From: an uncultured Tenacibaculum sp.
GTDB lineage: Bacteria; Bacteroidota; Bacteroidia; Flavobacteriales; Flavobacteriaceae
Direction of reading: 5' to 3'
DNA: 64,000 nucleotides
NCBI GenBank assembly: GCA_947498055.1
Contig: CANMJA010000008.1
Location: 84,263 to 148,262, forward strand
Shown: piece by piece, positions 47,578 to 55,687 of the stretch
How the letters are laid out: every line of letters begins with the position of its first letter
How positions within the stretch are numbered: position 1 is the stretch's first letter
Position numbers and translations under genes: made by a program
Notes under the pieces: generated by a model
What the model was told of the DNA's origin: nothing
The model's input: only the letters and a program-made list of their open reading frames with translations
The model's database searches: none

Positions 47578-48918
47578 TTAAGATAAAAGATCATCTCCTG
47601 CTTCTGGTTCCGGATCATTAGACGGTTCTCCATTATTTTCTGGAGTTTCATTTTCATCTGCTTGGTAATAATCTTCAAAAAGTTCTTTCATATCAATACC
47701 ATAACGATCTGCAAAATTCTTTTGAATTTCAGTATCCTTTTTACGAATTTCTTGTAATGCTTCAGCATACGAACCATAAACACCTTGCATTACTTTTTCA
47801 TGCACAGGAATATTATCCATCATTTCTTGACGTGCTTTAGCACTTGCAGTATGCATTGCTGCTAATGTTTCTCCAATATGTTCATCTGTTTTAACACCTA
47901 AATGCTCTAAAATAGCAGCAAATTCTTGGTCTGTTCTTGCTTTTAAAGCTACTACATAACCATCGTAATATTTTAAACGTTCTTCTGTATCTGATTTTAA
48001 TTTAGCTCTATGTGTTTGTAAATTACTACGTAAAGACGTTAAAACTTTAATAGTTAAATTATGTTTGTGTACAAAACTATCTTTACTCGCTGCTAAAGTT
48101 GTGTAAGCATTTTTAAGTCCTTCTAACTCTTCTACTTTTTGCTCTAAAGTAGTTACTTTACCTACGGCTTGTGCATATTCTGCAGTTTGTTTATCTGCTA
48201 TTTCTTCCAGTTCTTGACGTGCTTGTTTTAATAAAGCGTATTGTTCTTCTAACTTCCCTTCTACTTCTTTCTTCTTTTCTAATGCTTTTGTATGATTTTT
48301 AGTAGCTTCAACAATCGCAGTTTGTAATTTATCTTCTACTTCCTTAATTTCTACTTCTCTATTTTTTAATCGAGAAACTGCTGCTTGAGATTTGTAAGAA
48401 AGTTCATTTAATAATGTTTGCGTATCAGCACTTTCTATACGTTCTTGAAATATTGCTTTTGCTTTATTATCTGCACTACTACGCACTTTTTCAGCATCTT
48501 TTAAAGAGACCTCTGCCTTTTTAATTTTGCTTTTTCTACCCCACAGATTATTCCACCAAGTATCTGGTTTGTTTTGTGCATCTTCTAGTTCTATTCTTGC
48601 TCTTTCTAATGCTTTTTGAGCATCGTCTATTATTTTTTGCTCTTCTGCATTTAATGAAGAAAATTTTTCAAAAATAATACCCACTTCATCTTGGTAATCT
48701 GTAAGATCTTTTATGGCATCTAAAAGCGTAGTTCTATCCTTTTCCGCCATATCTACAACATCGTCTAATGTTGCATTTAATATTTTTTGTCGAACCTGTG
48801 GATCATCTTCTTGAGCCAATTTCGACTTCATAGTATCAATAGCTTTTCCCCAATTAACGTCAACCTTTTCCGTTTTCTCGTTAGAATTGGTTTCTAATAA
48901 ATCAAAATCATCAGACAT
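47578..48918 (-). CDS. Coiled-coil protein, first gene of the AAA+ locus
   Basis: A 446-aa, acidic protein with long coiled coils (residues about 90-330, for example KALERARIELEDAQNKPDTW, then KKEVEGKLEEQYALLKQARQ) interrupted by WWNNLWGRKSKIKKAEVSLK. Such proteins are sometimes auto-annotated as microtubule-binding in Bacteroidota, which tells nothing about function. The C-terminus is a Pro/Glu/Asp-rich tail (NNGEPSNDPEPEAGDDLLS). Without membrane segments it could polymerise or scaffold. Its promoter candidate is at 48998-49005. Confidence 0.6.
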   Translation of the reverse strand: MSDDFDLLETNSNEKTEKVDVNWGKAIDTMKSKLAQEDDPQVRQKILNATLDDVVDMAEKDRTTLLDAIKDLTDYQDEVGIIFEKFSSLNAEEQKIIDDAQKALERARIELEDAQNKPDTWWNNLWGRKSKIKKAEVSLKDAEKVRSSADNKAKAIFQERIESADTQTLLNELSYKSQAAVSRLKNREVEIKEVEDKLQTAIVEATKNHTKALEKKKEVEGKLEEQYALLKQARQELEEIADKQTAEYAQAVGKVTTLEQKVEELEGLKNAYTTLAASKDSFVHKHNLTIKVLTSLRSNLQTHRAKLKSDTEERLKYYDGYVVALKARTDQEFAAILEHLGVKTDEHIGETLAAMHTASAKARQEMMDNIPVHEKVMQGVYGSYAEALQEIRKKDTEIQKNFADRYGIDMKELFEDYYQADENETPENNGEPSNDPEPEAGDDLLS

Positions 48919-48997
48919 TTTGTATAAGTTTTAATAGTTGTACAATTTTTAAAAGTAGCAATTTCGTTAAAAAAAATTACTTGAAATAATTATTTTT

Positions 48998-49005
48998 CAA
49001 ATATA
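48998..49005 (-). promoter_or_regulatory. Bacteroidota -7 box for the 11-gene locus
   Basis: CAAATATA on the plus strand is TATATTTG on the minus strand, matching TAnnTTTG, 80 bp before the start of the coiled-coil gene. No second box at a convincing distance. Confidence 0.52.
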
Positions 49006-49152
49006 TGTATCTATTTGGTGTAAAATGTTACATCAAAATCCATTTTTCATCGTTTTTCAACTAATTTATACATCAGGAGTCTTTCTTCTTTTTCTTTTTA
49101 AAGTAAAAAATCATCTAGTAATTATAATACTTACCAATTTTTATACTTTATG

Positions 49153-49355
49153 ATCCGTGATAATCTACACTATCAATTTATAGTAAGTTTTCAATTAAAA
49201 TATTTATTTCTATTTCATTTGATAAACTTACAATAAAGAGACTCTATTTTTTAAACAAGATCATTTTACAAAAAAATTACTTTGTTTGATTAGCTTTGTG
49301 GGCACGGAAAACATTTCCGCGCTATCGGGATTTCTACATTACTTTTTCTTTTGCT
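49153..49355. repeat. 203-bp direct repeat, copy A
   Basis: Starts ATCCGTGATAATCTACAC and includes the hairpin GCACGGAAA-ACA-TTTCCGCGC (49302-49322) and the box CCGCGCTATCGGG. Tandem with copy B at a 223-bp period. The next 13-bp box CCCGATAGCGCGG (49356-49368) is an exact inverted partner of 49317-49329. Confidence 0.9.
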
Positions 49356-49375
49356 CCCGATAGCGCGGATTTGCA

Positions 49376-49578
49376 ATCCGTGTTAATCTACAACATCAAT
49401 TTATAGTAAGTTTTCAATTAAAATATTTATTTCTATTTCATTTGATAAACTTACAATAAAGAGACTCTATTTTTTAAACAAGATCATTTTACAAAAAAAT
49501 TACTTTGTTTGATTAGCTTTGTGGGCACGGAAAACATTTCCGCGCTATCGGGATTTCTACATTACTTTTTCTTTTGCT
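49376..49578. repeat. 203-bp direct repeat, copy B
   Basis: Nearly identical to copy A over its full length (a few changes near the start: GTTAATCTACAACATC in place of GATAATCTACACTATC). The junction between A and B forms the palindrome CGGATT-TGC-AATCCG at 49366-49380. Confidence 0.9.
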
Positions 49579-49628
49579 ACAAGTATTCATTTATATTCTA
49601 ATTATACAGATATCTTTTACTCAAATTC

Positions 49629-49650
49629 GGCACGGAAAACATTTCCGCGC
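49629..49650. repeat. Solo REP-like hairpin
   Basis: GGCACGGAAAACATTTCCGCGC, stem of nine pairs with one mismatch and ACA loop, the same core as in copies A-D but without the 200-bp body. Confidence 0.7.
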
Positions 49651-49670
49651 TAGCTGGGTTTTTCATCTCC

Positions 49671-49797
49671 TTTATTGTTATTTTTCACATCTCAAAACTC
49701 TAACTAACTACATACAACACTCGAAAGGATTTAAGCGTTAGCGTTAGCTATTGGTTTAGTACGAATGGTATACAGATTCTAACTATCTGTTTATAAT
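49671..49797. repeat. About 120-bp repeat, copy 1
   Basis: TTTATTGTTATTTTTCACAT to TATCTGTTTATAAT. It shares nearly all positions with 55394-55513, including CACTCGAAAGGATT, which in copy 2 continues to form the palindrome CTCGAA-AGGA-TTCGAG. This copy has an extra GCGTTA duplication. Confidence 0.85.
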
Positions 49798-49965
49798 ACT
49801 TACCAGTTTTTATGCTTTATGCAACTTTAAAAGTTATTGGTAAAACACATCCAATTTTTACAAATTCATTTTTAGTTTCCTTGTTGATATTTACTACCTT
49901 TTTAAACCTTCTATGTGGAAAAAAACTCATCACGTAACATGCTACAAAAACCACTGAATCAACAG

Positions 49966-50002
49966 CTTCGTAGGCTCGGAAAGCATTTCCGAACCTACGA
50001 AG
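49966..50002 (-). terminator. 17-bp-stem hairpin after the beta-helix gene
   Basis: CTTCGTAGGCTCGGAAA-GCA-TTTCCGAACCTACGAAG, with 16 of 17 pairs. It lies 26 bp beyond the stop codon of the minus-strand gene at 50028. No T run follows, so it may be a REP-type element that stabilises or ends the transcript and not a classical terminator. The core CGGAAA-nCA-TTTCCG is the same as in the 203-bp repeats. Confidence 0.6.
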
Positions 50003-50027
50003 GTTGTCATTTCTTAATATACTTTAA

Positions 50028-51986
50028 TCAATTACATTGTAAATTCTTTATATCTATATTTATTCCATCTGTTGTAGTCTCTTTAATACATTCAAAAGGT
50101 GATATAACATTAATTTTATTATTTGAGATTTCTAGATTTTTACATCCTTTGTCTATTCTAATACCATTCGAAGTAGTAGATTTTATTATATTGTTATTTA
50201 TTTTTCCATTTTTATAATTTACAAGTCTAATACCACCTTGATTTATACTATTCTTAACAAACTCTAAACCAACCACATTACTAATAGTACTAGTATTATT
50301 AGACTTTAAGGTATTGTTAGAAATAATTAATTTAAAATTATCTTGTCCGTTTTCATGATTTGTATTTTGTATTTGTAAAGGAGCTCTGGTTACTTCAATT
50401 ATATTTCCTTTATTTTCATCACCAATAATAACGTTATCCATATATTCAGATCTTGGATGGCTAACTATACCATTACTATTTTCTCTGGTACTTTTTATTG
50501 TATTGTTATATATTTTAGCATTTCTAACACTATTTATTCTTAATCCGGTTTTACAATTTATTATTTGATTGTTATAAGTATCAATATCTTTATTAGTTAC
50601 AGATATACCAATAGCATAATTTTTAATGATATTATCATAAACTCTACCATCATAATTTTTGTCAAATAAATCATCTCTACCGGCAACTATTGCAGTACCA
50701 TTATTGATGTTTTTATAACTAGTAGCTGTAATTTCATTATTTCGAATAATTGTACCAATGGATACAGAATAAGAGATCGATCCCTCAAGTTTATTGTTCT
50801 CAATTGTAACTCTATCACCCGTGTGAACAGTAAAAGCTCCAATACGTGATCCATCCTCTGTATTATCTCGAATAATAATATCTTCAGCAATTTGAGGGAT
50901 ACCACCTGGATGTCCATGCCTTACAGCTTCTACATCTATTGCAAATCCAGGAGCAACACCTCTAGATTTTGAAGTATGAATACTAGCATCTATAAAATTA
51001 TTTTTTTCTACAATTATATTTCGACCATCAGTTATGGAAATATGATTACGACGACTTCTAATCATTGTATTGTTAGTAATTAAAACATTATCTGAAAAAA
51101 CATAATTAGAATCAAAAGAATGTCCAGAAGCAATAACATCAACAGCATCACCTGTAGCATCTTCAAATCGTATGTTTTTAAAAACAGAATTTTTAGTTCC
51201 AGTTATTCGTAGCAGGTGTCCCCACTCATGAGTACTACCATCTGAATAATCATGTTCATCTCTATCGCCGTGTAAAACACCACCCTCAATAGTTACGTTA
51301 TTAGCCTTGAAAGTAGCTAATAAAGTAGGTCTTTTGTATGAATTTGGTTGCATTCGAATGTGTGTATCACTTGTCATCGATAGATGAAAATCGGACGGCA
51401 CATTTATAGCAGCTAATGAAGGTATGGGGCTTCCTGAAGGCTCATCAACTTTGAAATAAGCATCTAATTTATTAATTGTAAATTTATTACCTCCTATCTC
51501 TTTAATTTTATGCATGGTATTTTCAAAGTTATCTCTGTTAGATCTTGCAATCTCATCACTAACTTTGCCCCCTACAATTCCCCATCTCGATGGAATAAAT
51601 TCAAATTCATCTTTAATAAGTTGAACATTGCCATTTAAACCTAGCGACGCACTTAATAGCTCTCCATCAATTTTTCCATTACTAGCAAAATTTAATGTAC
51701 CATTTTTAACATCACCCCCTTTATATATTACAGAAGTATTACTAGGTATATCGATAGTTTTACCATTAAGATTAACAACACAATTAATTGTAATTTTATC
51801 ATCAATAATATTTGTCCAATCAAAATCATCGCATGAAGCCATTGGATCTTCTTCTGGATCATCAGAACCTGTAACAGTTTCAGGAACATCTTCCTCTAAA
51901 TCTTGTTCTTCAAGGTTATCAGTACTACAAGATGTAAAATGTATAACTGATAAAAGTACAAGTAGACAATAAAATGTGTGTTTCAT
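50028..51986 (-). CDS. Right-handed beta-helix lipoprotein
   Basis: A 652-aa protein with lipobox LLSVIHFTSCSTDN at the N-terminus and an acidic linker (residues 25-55). Residues about 55-130 form an N-terminal cap; from about 200 on there are many short parallel beta-helix turns such as NVTIEGGVLHGDRDEHD, NVLITNNTMIRSRRN, NIIVEKNNFIDAS and RVTIENNKLEGSIS. The fold is that of pectate lyase/polysaccharide-binding or lyase families. DAVDVIASGHSF and TDGRNIIVEKNN mark the turn region with acidic residues where metal or substrate could bind. Substrate unknown. No SusC/D neighbours. No type IX sorting domain at the C-terminus. It stands alone amid repeats. Confidence 0.78.
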   Translation of the reverse strand: MKHTFYCLLVLLSVIHFTSCSTDNLEEQDLEEDVPETVTGSDDPEEDPMASCDDFDWTNIIDDKITINCVVNLNGKTIDIPSNTSVIYKGGDVKNGTLNFASNGKIDGELLSASLGLNGNVQLIKDEFEFIPSRWGIVGGKVSDEIARSNRDNFENTMHKIKEIGGNKFTINKLDAYFKVDEPSGSPIPSLAAINVPSDFHLSMTSDTHIRMQPNSYKRPTLLATFKANNVTIEGGVLHGDRDEHDYSDGSTHEWGHLLRITGTKNSVFKNIRFEDATGDAVDVIASGHSFDSNYVFSDNVLITNNTMIRSRRNHISITDGRNIIVEKNNFIDASIHTSKSRGVAPGFAIDVEAVRHGHPGGIPQIAEDIIIRDNTEDGSRIGAFTVHTGDRVTIENNKLEGSISYSVSIGTIIRNNEITATSYKNINNGTAIVAGRDDLFDKNYDGRVYDNIIKNYAIGISVTNKDIDTYNNQIINCKTGLRINSVRNAKIYNNTIKSTRENSNGIVSHPRSEYMDNVIIGDENKGNIIEVTRAPLQIQNTNHENGQDNFKLIISNNTLKSNNTSTISNVVGLEFVKNSINQGGIRLVNYKNGKINNNIIKSTTSNGIRIDKGCKNLEISNNKINVISPFECIKETTTDGINIDIKNLQCN

Positions 51987-52497
51987 TTTAGTTTTCTTTT
52001 AATTGTGTATTAAAATAACGGCATTTAATCTACCAAACTTGCAATTTATCCATAAAGCACATAGATATTGTAGGTAAATTAACTTTTTTTAACTTAAAAA
52101 AACCTTCAAAATTAAATATAACCGAATTTTCTTAGAATAACGTTATGTTCTCAATCATAGTATAAATAAAATTAGAGTATTATTTTTTTTCGAAATATAT
52201 TGTTTCAACCATAGTGCGGATTTATAATCCGTGATAATCTACACCATCAATTTATAGTAAGTTTTCAATTAAAACATCTATTTCTATTTCACTTGATAAA
52301 CTTACAATAAAGAGACTCTATTTTTAAAACAAGATCATTTTACAAAAAAAATACTTTGTTTGATTAGCTTTGTAGGCACGGAAAACATTTCCGCGCTATC
52401 GGGTATACCCACAAAAGTAGAAAGCAATGAAAATATATTTCGCTCAGACAAATTCATTACTATAAAACTTCTTTTTTAAAAATACTCAAAGCTATTT
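51987..52497. other. 511-bp gene-free region with repeat copy C
   Basis: Contains the upstream region of the beta-helix gene and copy C of the long repeat. No ORF. No clear TAnnTTTG on the minus strand. Confidence 0.5.
52227..52403. repeat. Long direct repeat, copy C
   Basis: 177 bp that align with positions 49153-49329, ending with the same CCGCGCTATCGGG box. It is preceded by CGGATT-TAT-AATCCG (52217-52231), the same palindrome type as the A/B junction. Confidence 0.88.
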
Positions 52498-53556
52498 TTA
52501 TTTTAACTCTTTCTCAAAAATATGTAGAATCTTAGAACTATCAAGAACATAAAGTTTGTTGTCTTTCATTTGTGGCGCTTCTTCAAAGTAAATACCAGGT
52601 TTACATTCAGTAGACCAAAGAATTTCTTTTGTATTTCTATCAATCACGCCTGCTACCATTGGAAACTTACCTAAAACATTTGCTCCCGAAAAAGTAATGT
52701 AGTCATCATAAAGTCTACTGTGCTTAAAATACCACTCTTGCTCTGTTGATTCATTGTAGTCTTTTATGAGTTGAGATTTCTTAGTATTAAGATCTAACTC
52801 AAATAGGCAGTTTTGCACAAGTAAATAAGCTTTGTTTTCTGCTTCTGAAAGATGCCATTTAACAAAACCTGACATAGAACCACTTGAAAAATCAAAGATT
52901 GGGTTTGATGATACTTCTTCAATAAAATCATCTATCCTCCAAAGCTCCTTACCTGTTTCTAAGTCAAACGAAACAAGTCTAAACTTTCCTATGAATACCA
53001 AAAGCTCGTTTTTCCATTGACCTATAATCTGAAAAACTTTCCCATCAAACCTTTCTCCTTCTATATTAGACCACTGTTGATTGGTAATGTCTATTGTGTA
53101 AAATTTAATAGTATCGGAGACAAGGAAAACATTGATTTTATTAGCTAATGCAACTTCAGCACATACGTGCAAGTTTTTGTTGCTATAGTAACTCCCAGAT
53201 CTAAATTCTTTCTCAAAAACTACTTTTAGTTCTTTATTTAAAAATTGTATATATTTCTTTCGTTCTTTTTTGTAAGTGGAAATCAAATAATCTCCTATTT
53301 CACTACGTGAATGAAAGTCTTTTCTTAATACTTCTTTGCCATCCGAAAAAAACGAACATTTGTACTTATTTACATTTGAAAGAATCAAATAGTCATTCCA
53401 ATAAAAAGGATTACCAAAAACCTCTTTATCAACCTTAGTCGAGTATTTTTTAGTGAAAATTTTGAATTCATCCTTTGCATTGATTTGAAAAAAAAGGTCT
53501 TCAACTTCTAAATTGTAACCTTGTATTTTATCTTTTTTTTCTAGAATTTCGTACAT
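52498..53556 (-). CDS. PQQ-like beta-propeller protein
   Basis: A 352-aa protein without signal peptide. Repeats of the W-propeller type are visible: RLVSFDLETGKELWRIDDFI, AGVIDRNTKEILWSTEC, DNKLYVLDSSKILHIFEKEL and NKAYLLVQNCLFELDLNTKK. They give six or seven blades. Cytosolic propellers of this kind often occur as immunity-like or scaffold proteins; there is no partner toxin visible here, although the island is an accessory region. Family not pinned down. Confidence 0.65.
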   Translation of the reverse strand: MYEILEKKDKIQGYNLEVEDLFFQINAKDEFKIFTKKYSTKVDKEVFGNPFYWNDYLILSNVNKYKCSFFSDGKEVLRKDFHSRSEIGDYLISTYKKERKKYIQFLNKELKVVFEKEFRSGSYYSNKNLHVCAEVALANKINVFLVSDTIKFYTIDITNQQWSNIEGERFDGKVFQIIGQWKNELLVFIGKFRLVSFDLETGKELWRIDDFIEEVSSNPIFDFSSGSMSGFVKWHLSEAENKAYLLVQNCLFELDLNTKKSQLIKDYNESTEQEWYFKHSRLYDDYITFSGANVLGKFPMVAGVIDRNTKEILWSTECKPGIYFEEAPQMKDNKLYVLDSSKILHIFEKELK

Positions 53557-53690
53557 TATTTCACATTTATGAAGCCATAAAGCTCCGTATTGTTAAGATT
53601 AGGAACTACTACATCTATAAAATCATCCCCCTGCTCGCGCCCGAATCCTTTCGGATGACAACCCTACTAATAATTAAACTCATTGATAAC

Positions 53691-53766
53691 ACAAGATCAT
53701 TTTACAAATAAACTTACTTTCTTTGATTTACTTTGTAGGCACGGAAAACATTTCCGCGCGATCAGG
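53691..53766. repeat. Long direct repeat, partial copy D
   Basis: ACAAGATCATTTTACA through the hairpin GGCACGGAAAACATTTCCGC to GATCAGG. Only the right third of the unit is kept. Confidence 0.75.
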
Positions 53767-53839
53767 TTATTTTACTTTACTAAGCTGGTACGGTACTCAC
53801 GGTACTCGACAGAGTCAAGCACTAGCCGTTACTTTTTAT

Positions 53840-54036
53840 TCATTCTCGCGCGATCTGGGTAATAGTTGTTAAGCGGTCATAAACCTTTTCAAAGACAATA
53901 GGTATATTTTTATAATGTTCATACCCCTTTTCTTTTGATAGCTCAATGTAGTCAGTGAAAAAAGATTTTTCTTTATCACAAATCTCTTCAAACAAAGGAT
54001 TACCTACAAGCTTAGCTATTATTACTCTTCTAAATA
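53840..54036 (-). pseudogene. C-terminal part of a gene split by the IS element
   Basis: In frame it encodes RRVIIAKLVGNPLFEEICDK, then EKGYEHYKNIPIVFEKVYDR and ends TITQIARE. It has no start of its own (the apparent MALSVHSGLF lies in IS sequence). Content and composition fit the continuation of the protein at 54575-55172, whose last native residues are NGILLVSKIV. Together they would be about 260 aa. Family unknown. Confidence 0.6.
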
Positions 54037-54040
54037 AACC

Positions 54041-54572
54041 ACTATGGACTGAAAGTGCCATAGTTTTTGTTACGACTGAAAGTCATTCTAATATGAAATT
54101 TGAACCGTCATCATCTGGCTTTCTATGATGTTCTAGATATTCATTTACCATTTCATCTGTAATATTACCTGTACTCCAACATCCATAACCTATACCCCAA
54201 AAATGACGACCCCAGTAACGTTTATTAAGTTCAGGAAACTCTTGTTGTAATTTCCTTGAACTTCTACCCTTTAACCGCTTTACCAAATCACTCACTGATA
54301 ATGAAGGACGGTATTCAACATTCATATGAACATGATTCTTCGAAACTACTCCTTTCAGAATATGAACATTCTCAGATTCACAAACCTGCTTCAAAATTGT
54401 TCGACACCTTATTTTTATATCTCCATTTAAAACGTCATACCTATACTTCGTACTCCAAACTATATGCACCGTTAAACGACTTACTGAATGACTATTACTT
54501 CTTTGAACAACTGACATCCTATAAATGTAATGAAAGTTTTTAGAAGCTAAAGCGAGATGCACTAAAGTGCAT
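54041..54572 (-). mobile_element. IS200/IS605-family element (single tnpA)
   Basis: One transposase gene bounded by hairpins: ATGCACT-AA-AGTGCAT at 54557-54572 ahead of tnpA, and ACTATGG...CCATAGT at 54041-54064 plus GACT-GAA-AGTC at 54074-54084 after it. The outer cut points were not found exactly, so the true limits may extend some 20-30 bp further. Without terminal inverted repeats and target duplication, as usual for this family. Inserted into a host gene. Confidence 0.75.
54083..54517 (-). CDS. tnpA: IS200/IS605 TnpA (Y1 HUH transposase)
   Basis: Start chosen at 54517 (MSVVQRSNSHSVSRL), giving 144 aa. Features: HIVWSTKYRYDVLNGD at the first strand, the HUH motif in NHVHMNVEYRP, the conserved LVKRLKGRSSRKLQQEFPEL, RYWGRHFWGIGYGCW, and the helix GNITDEMVNEYLEHH whose Tyr should be the catalytic nucleophile. 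The enzyme excises and inserts single-stranded DNA at hairpin ends. The gene is complete, so the element may be active. No tnpB in the window. Confidence 0.92.
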   Translation of the reverse strand: MSVVQRSNSHSVSRLTVHIVWSTKYRYDVLNGDIKIRCRTILKQVCESENVHILKGVVSKNHVHMNVEYRPSLSVSDLVKRLKGRSSRKLQQEFPELNKRYWGRHFWGIGYGCWSTGNITDEMVNEYLEHHRKPDDDGSNFILE

Positions 54573-54574
54573 AG

Positions 54575-55172
54575 TTTTAACTATTTTTGAGACCAATAAA
54601 ATCCCATTTGAATTTACGTTATAACTATCAAGGTCTCCTAATTCAATAGATGAATTAAGTTGTTTATCTAAAGTTTTTAAAGAACGATAATCCTCCAATT
54701 TAGGTAATAATTCTTTTTCAATAATAAACTTTATTACCTTTCTAAATTGCTCTATTCCTGTTTTGCTAATGTCAAAGCTTAGCCATCCTGTTTCTTTAGT
54801 ATTATTCGGAAATTTATCCTTTATTATTAGTTTATCATAACTTACTGAATAAGTTGGAGGGATTTTTTTTTCAATTTCTTTTTGATAGTTCTTATCTTCT
54901 AATACAGGATTAACTAAACTTTTAAAATCATTCCATATATTTTCAACTTTTAATACAGAACAAGAAGCACTTAATGTTATTTCAAACTGATTATCATAAA
55001 CACCTAAAGTTCTCGTTTGTGAAAGACTTAATGAGTCAATATATCTCTCTGATTTCTTACGATTAGTCCCTCCAACTTTTCCATCAATAGTTTTTTCATT
55101 TAAAAAACCTTTATGGCTACACAGCTCTTTAAAAGTATCAGTAATTATCTCTTCTAATTCCTCTTTTCGCAT
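54575..55172 (-). pseudogene. N-terminal part of a gene split by the IS element
   Basis: Begins MRKEELEEIITDTFKELCSH and continues through ETGWLSFDISKTGIEQFRKV to NGILLVSKIV, then runs into IS sequence (frame ends HFSASRFSF at 54540, which is not native). The protein is helical and soluble with a lysine-rich middle. The rest is at 53840-54036. It is in an apparent operon with the remnant at 55177 (5 bp away). Family unknown; perhaps an immunity-type or DUF4304-like protein, a guess. Confidence 0.6.
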
Positions 55173-55176
55173 TTTC

Positions 55177-55341
55177 TTACTTAAATTTCATTTCTAATGT
55201 AATTTTATCTACTGTAAATTTCTTTACCTCATTTATAATAAAACTCTGACCTTCTGGAACTATTTGTTGGCCTGATATTGCATCAATAATTTCTCTACCA
55301 TTTTTTTCAATAACAGTAGATGGTAAATTGTTAGTGATGCC
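55177..55341 (-). pseudogene. 3' remnant of a gene, 5' end lost into repeats
   Basis: Minus-strand frame without a start: GITNNLPSTVIEKNGREIID, then AISGQQIVPEGQSFIINEVK and ends DKITLEMKFK, TAA at 55177-55179. Upstream it meets an in-frame TAG at the border of the repeat CGCGCTCGAATCCTTTCGGG. So the first part of the gene was removed. The stop is 5 bp from the next start, as in an operon. Family unknown. Confidence 0.5.
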
Positions 55342-55393
55342 CCCCTACTCGCGCTCGAATCCTTTCGGGTGATAACACTGTGTTTTTCATATT

Positions 55394-55513
55394 TTTATTG
55401 TTATTTTTCACATCTCAAAACTCTAACTAACTACATACAACACTCGAAAGGATTCGAGCGTTAGCTCTTGGTTTAGTATGAATGGTATACAAATTCTAAC
55501 TATCCGTTATAAT
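55394..55513. repeat. About 120-bp repeat, copy 2
   Basis: Same sequence as 49671-49797 apart from a few substitutions and a 7-bp difference. Carries CTCGAA-AGGA-TTCGAG (55443-55458). Further degenerate pieces with GCTCGCGCCCGAATCCTTTC type sequence are at 53629-53660, 55342-55375 and 55541-55570. Confidence 0.85.
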
Positions 55514-55687
55514 CAAACATCATTCCATTTAGCTTTCTCTCTGCTCGCACCCATATCTTTTCGAGTAACAATCCAATTCAATAATTCATTTTGTTGATAA
55601 CTCTTTATTTTTATTTTACACTCAATTAAGATTTGAATCCTTAACTCATAGAATATCTAGCAATTATAAACCACCGCTTTTTATATT
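55514..55687. other. Short gene-free stretch before the TonB-C-like gene end
   Basis: Degenerate repeat piece near 55541 and AT-rich sequence; no terminator recognised. Confidence 0.4.

Larger units (their letters stand above)
48919..50027. other. 1.1-kb gene-free repeat region
   Basis: No gene seen. It carries the promoter of the 11-gene locus (right next to 48918), two tandem 203-bp repeats, a further REP-like hairpin at 49629-49650, one copy of the 120-bp repeat at 49671-49797, and a strong hairpin at 49966-50002. A 100-codon plus-strand frame at 49915-50217 is antisense to the beta-helix gene and not credible. Confidence 0.65.

Noticed and set aside
54083..54517. RAYT (REP-associated) transposase that moves the REP-like hairpins here
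   Set aside because: The residues KGRSSRKLQQEFPEL and GNITDEMVNEYLEHH follow the insertion-sequence TnpA type, not the RAYT type; a link with the hairpins would need evidence.
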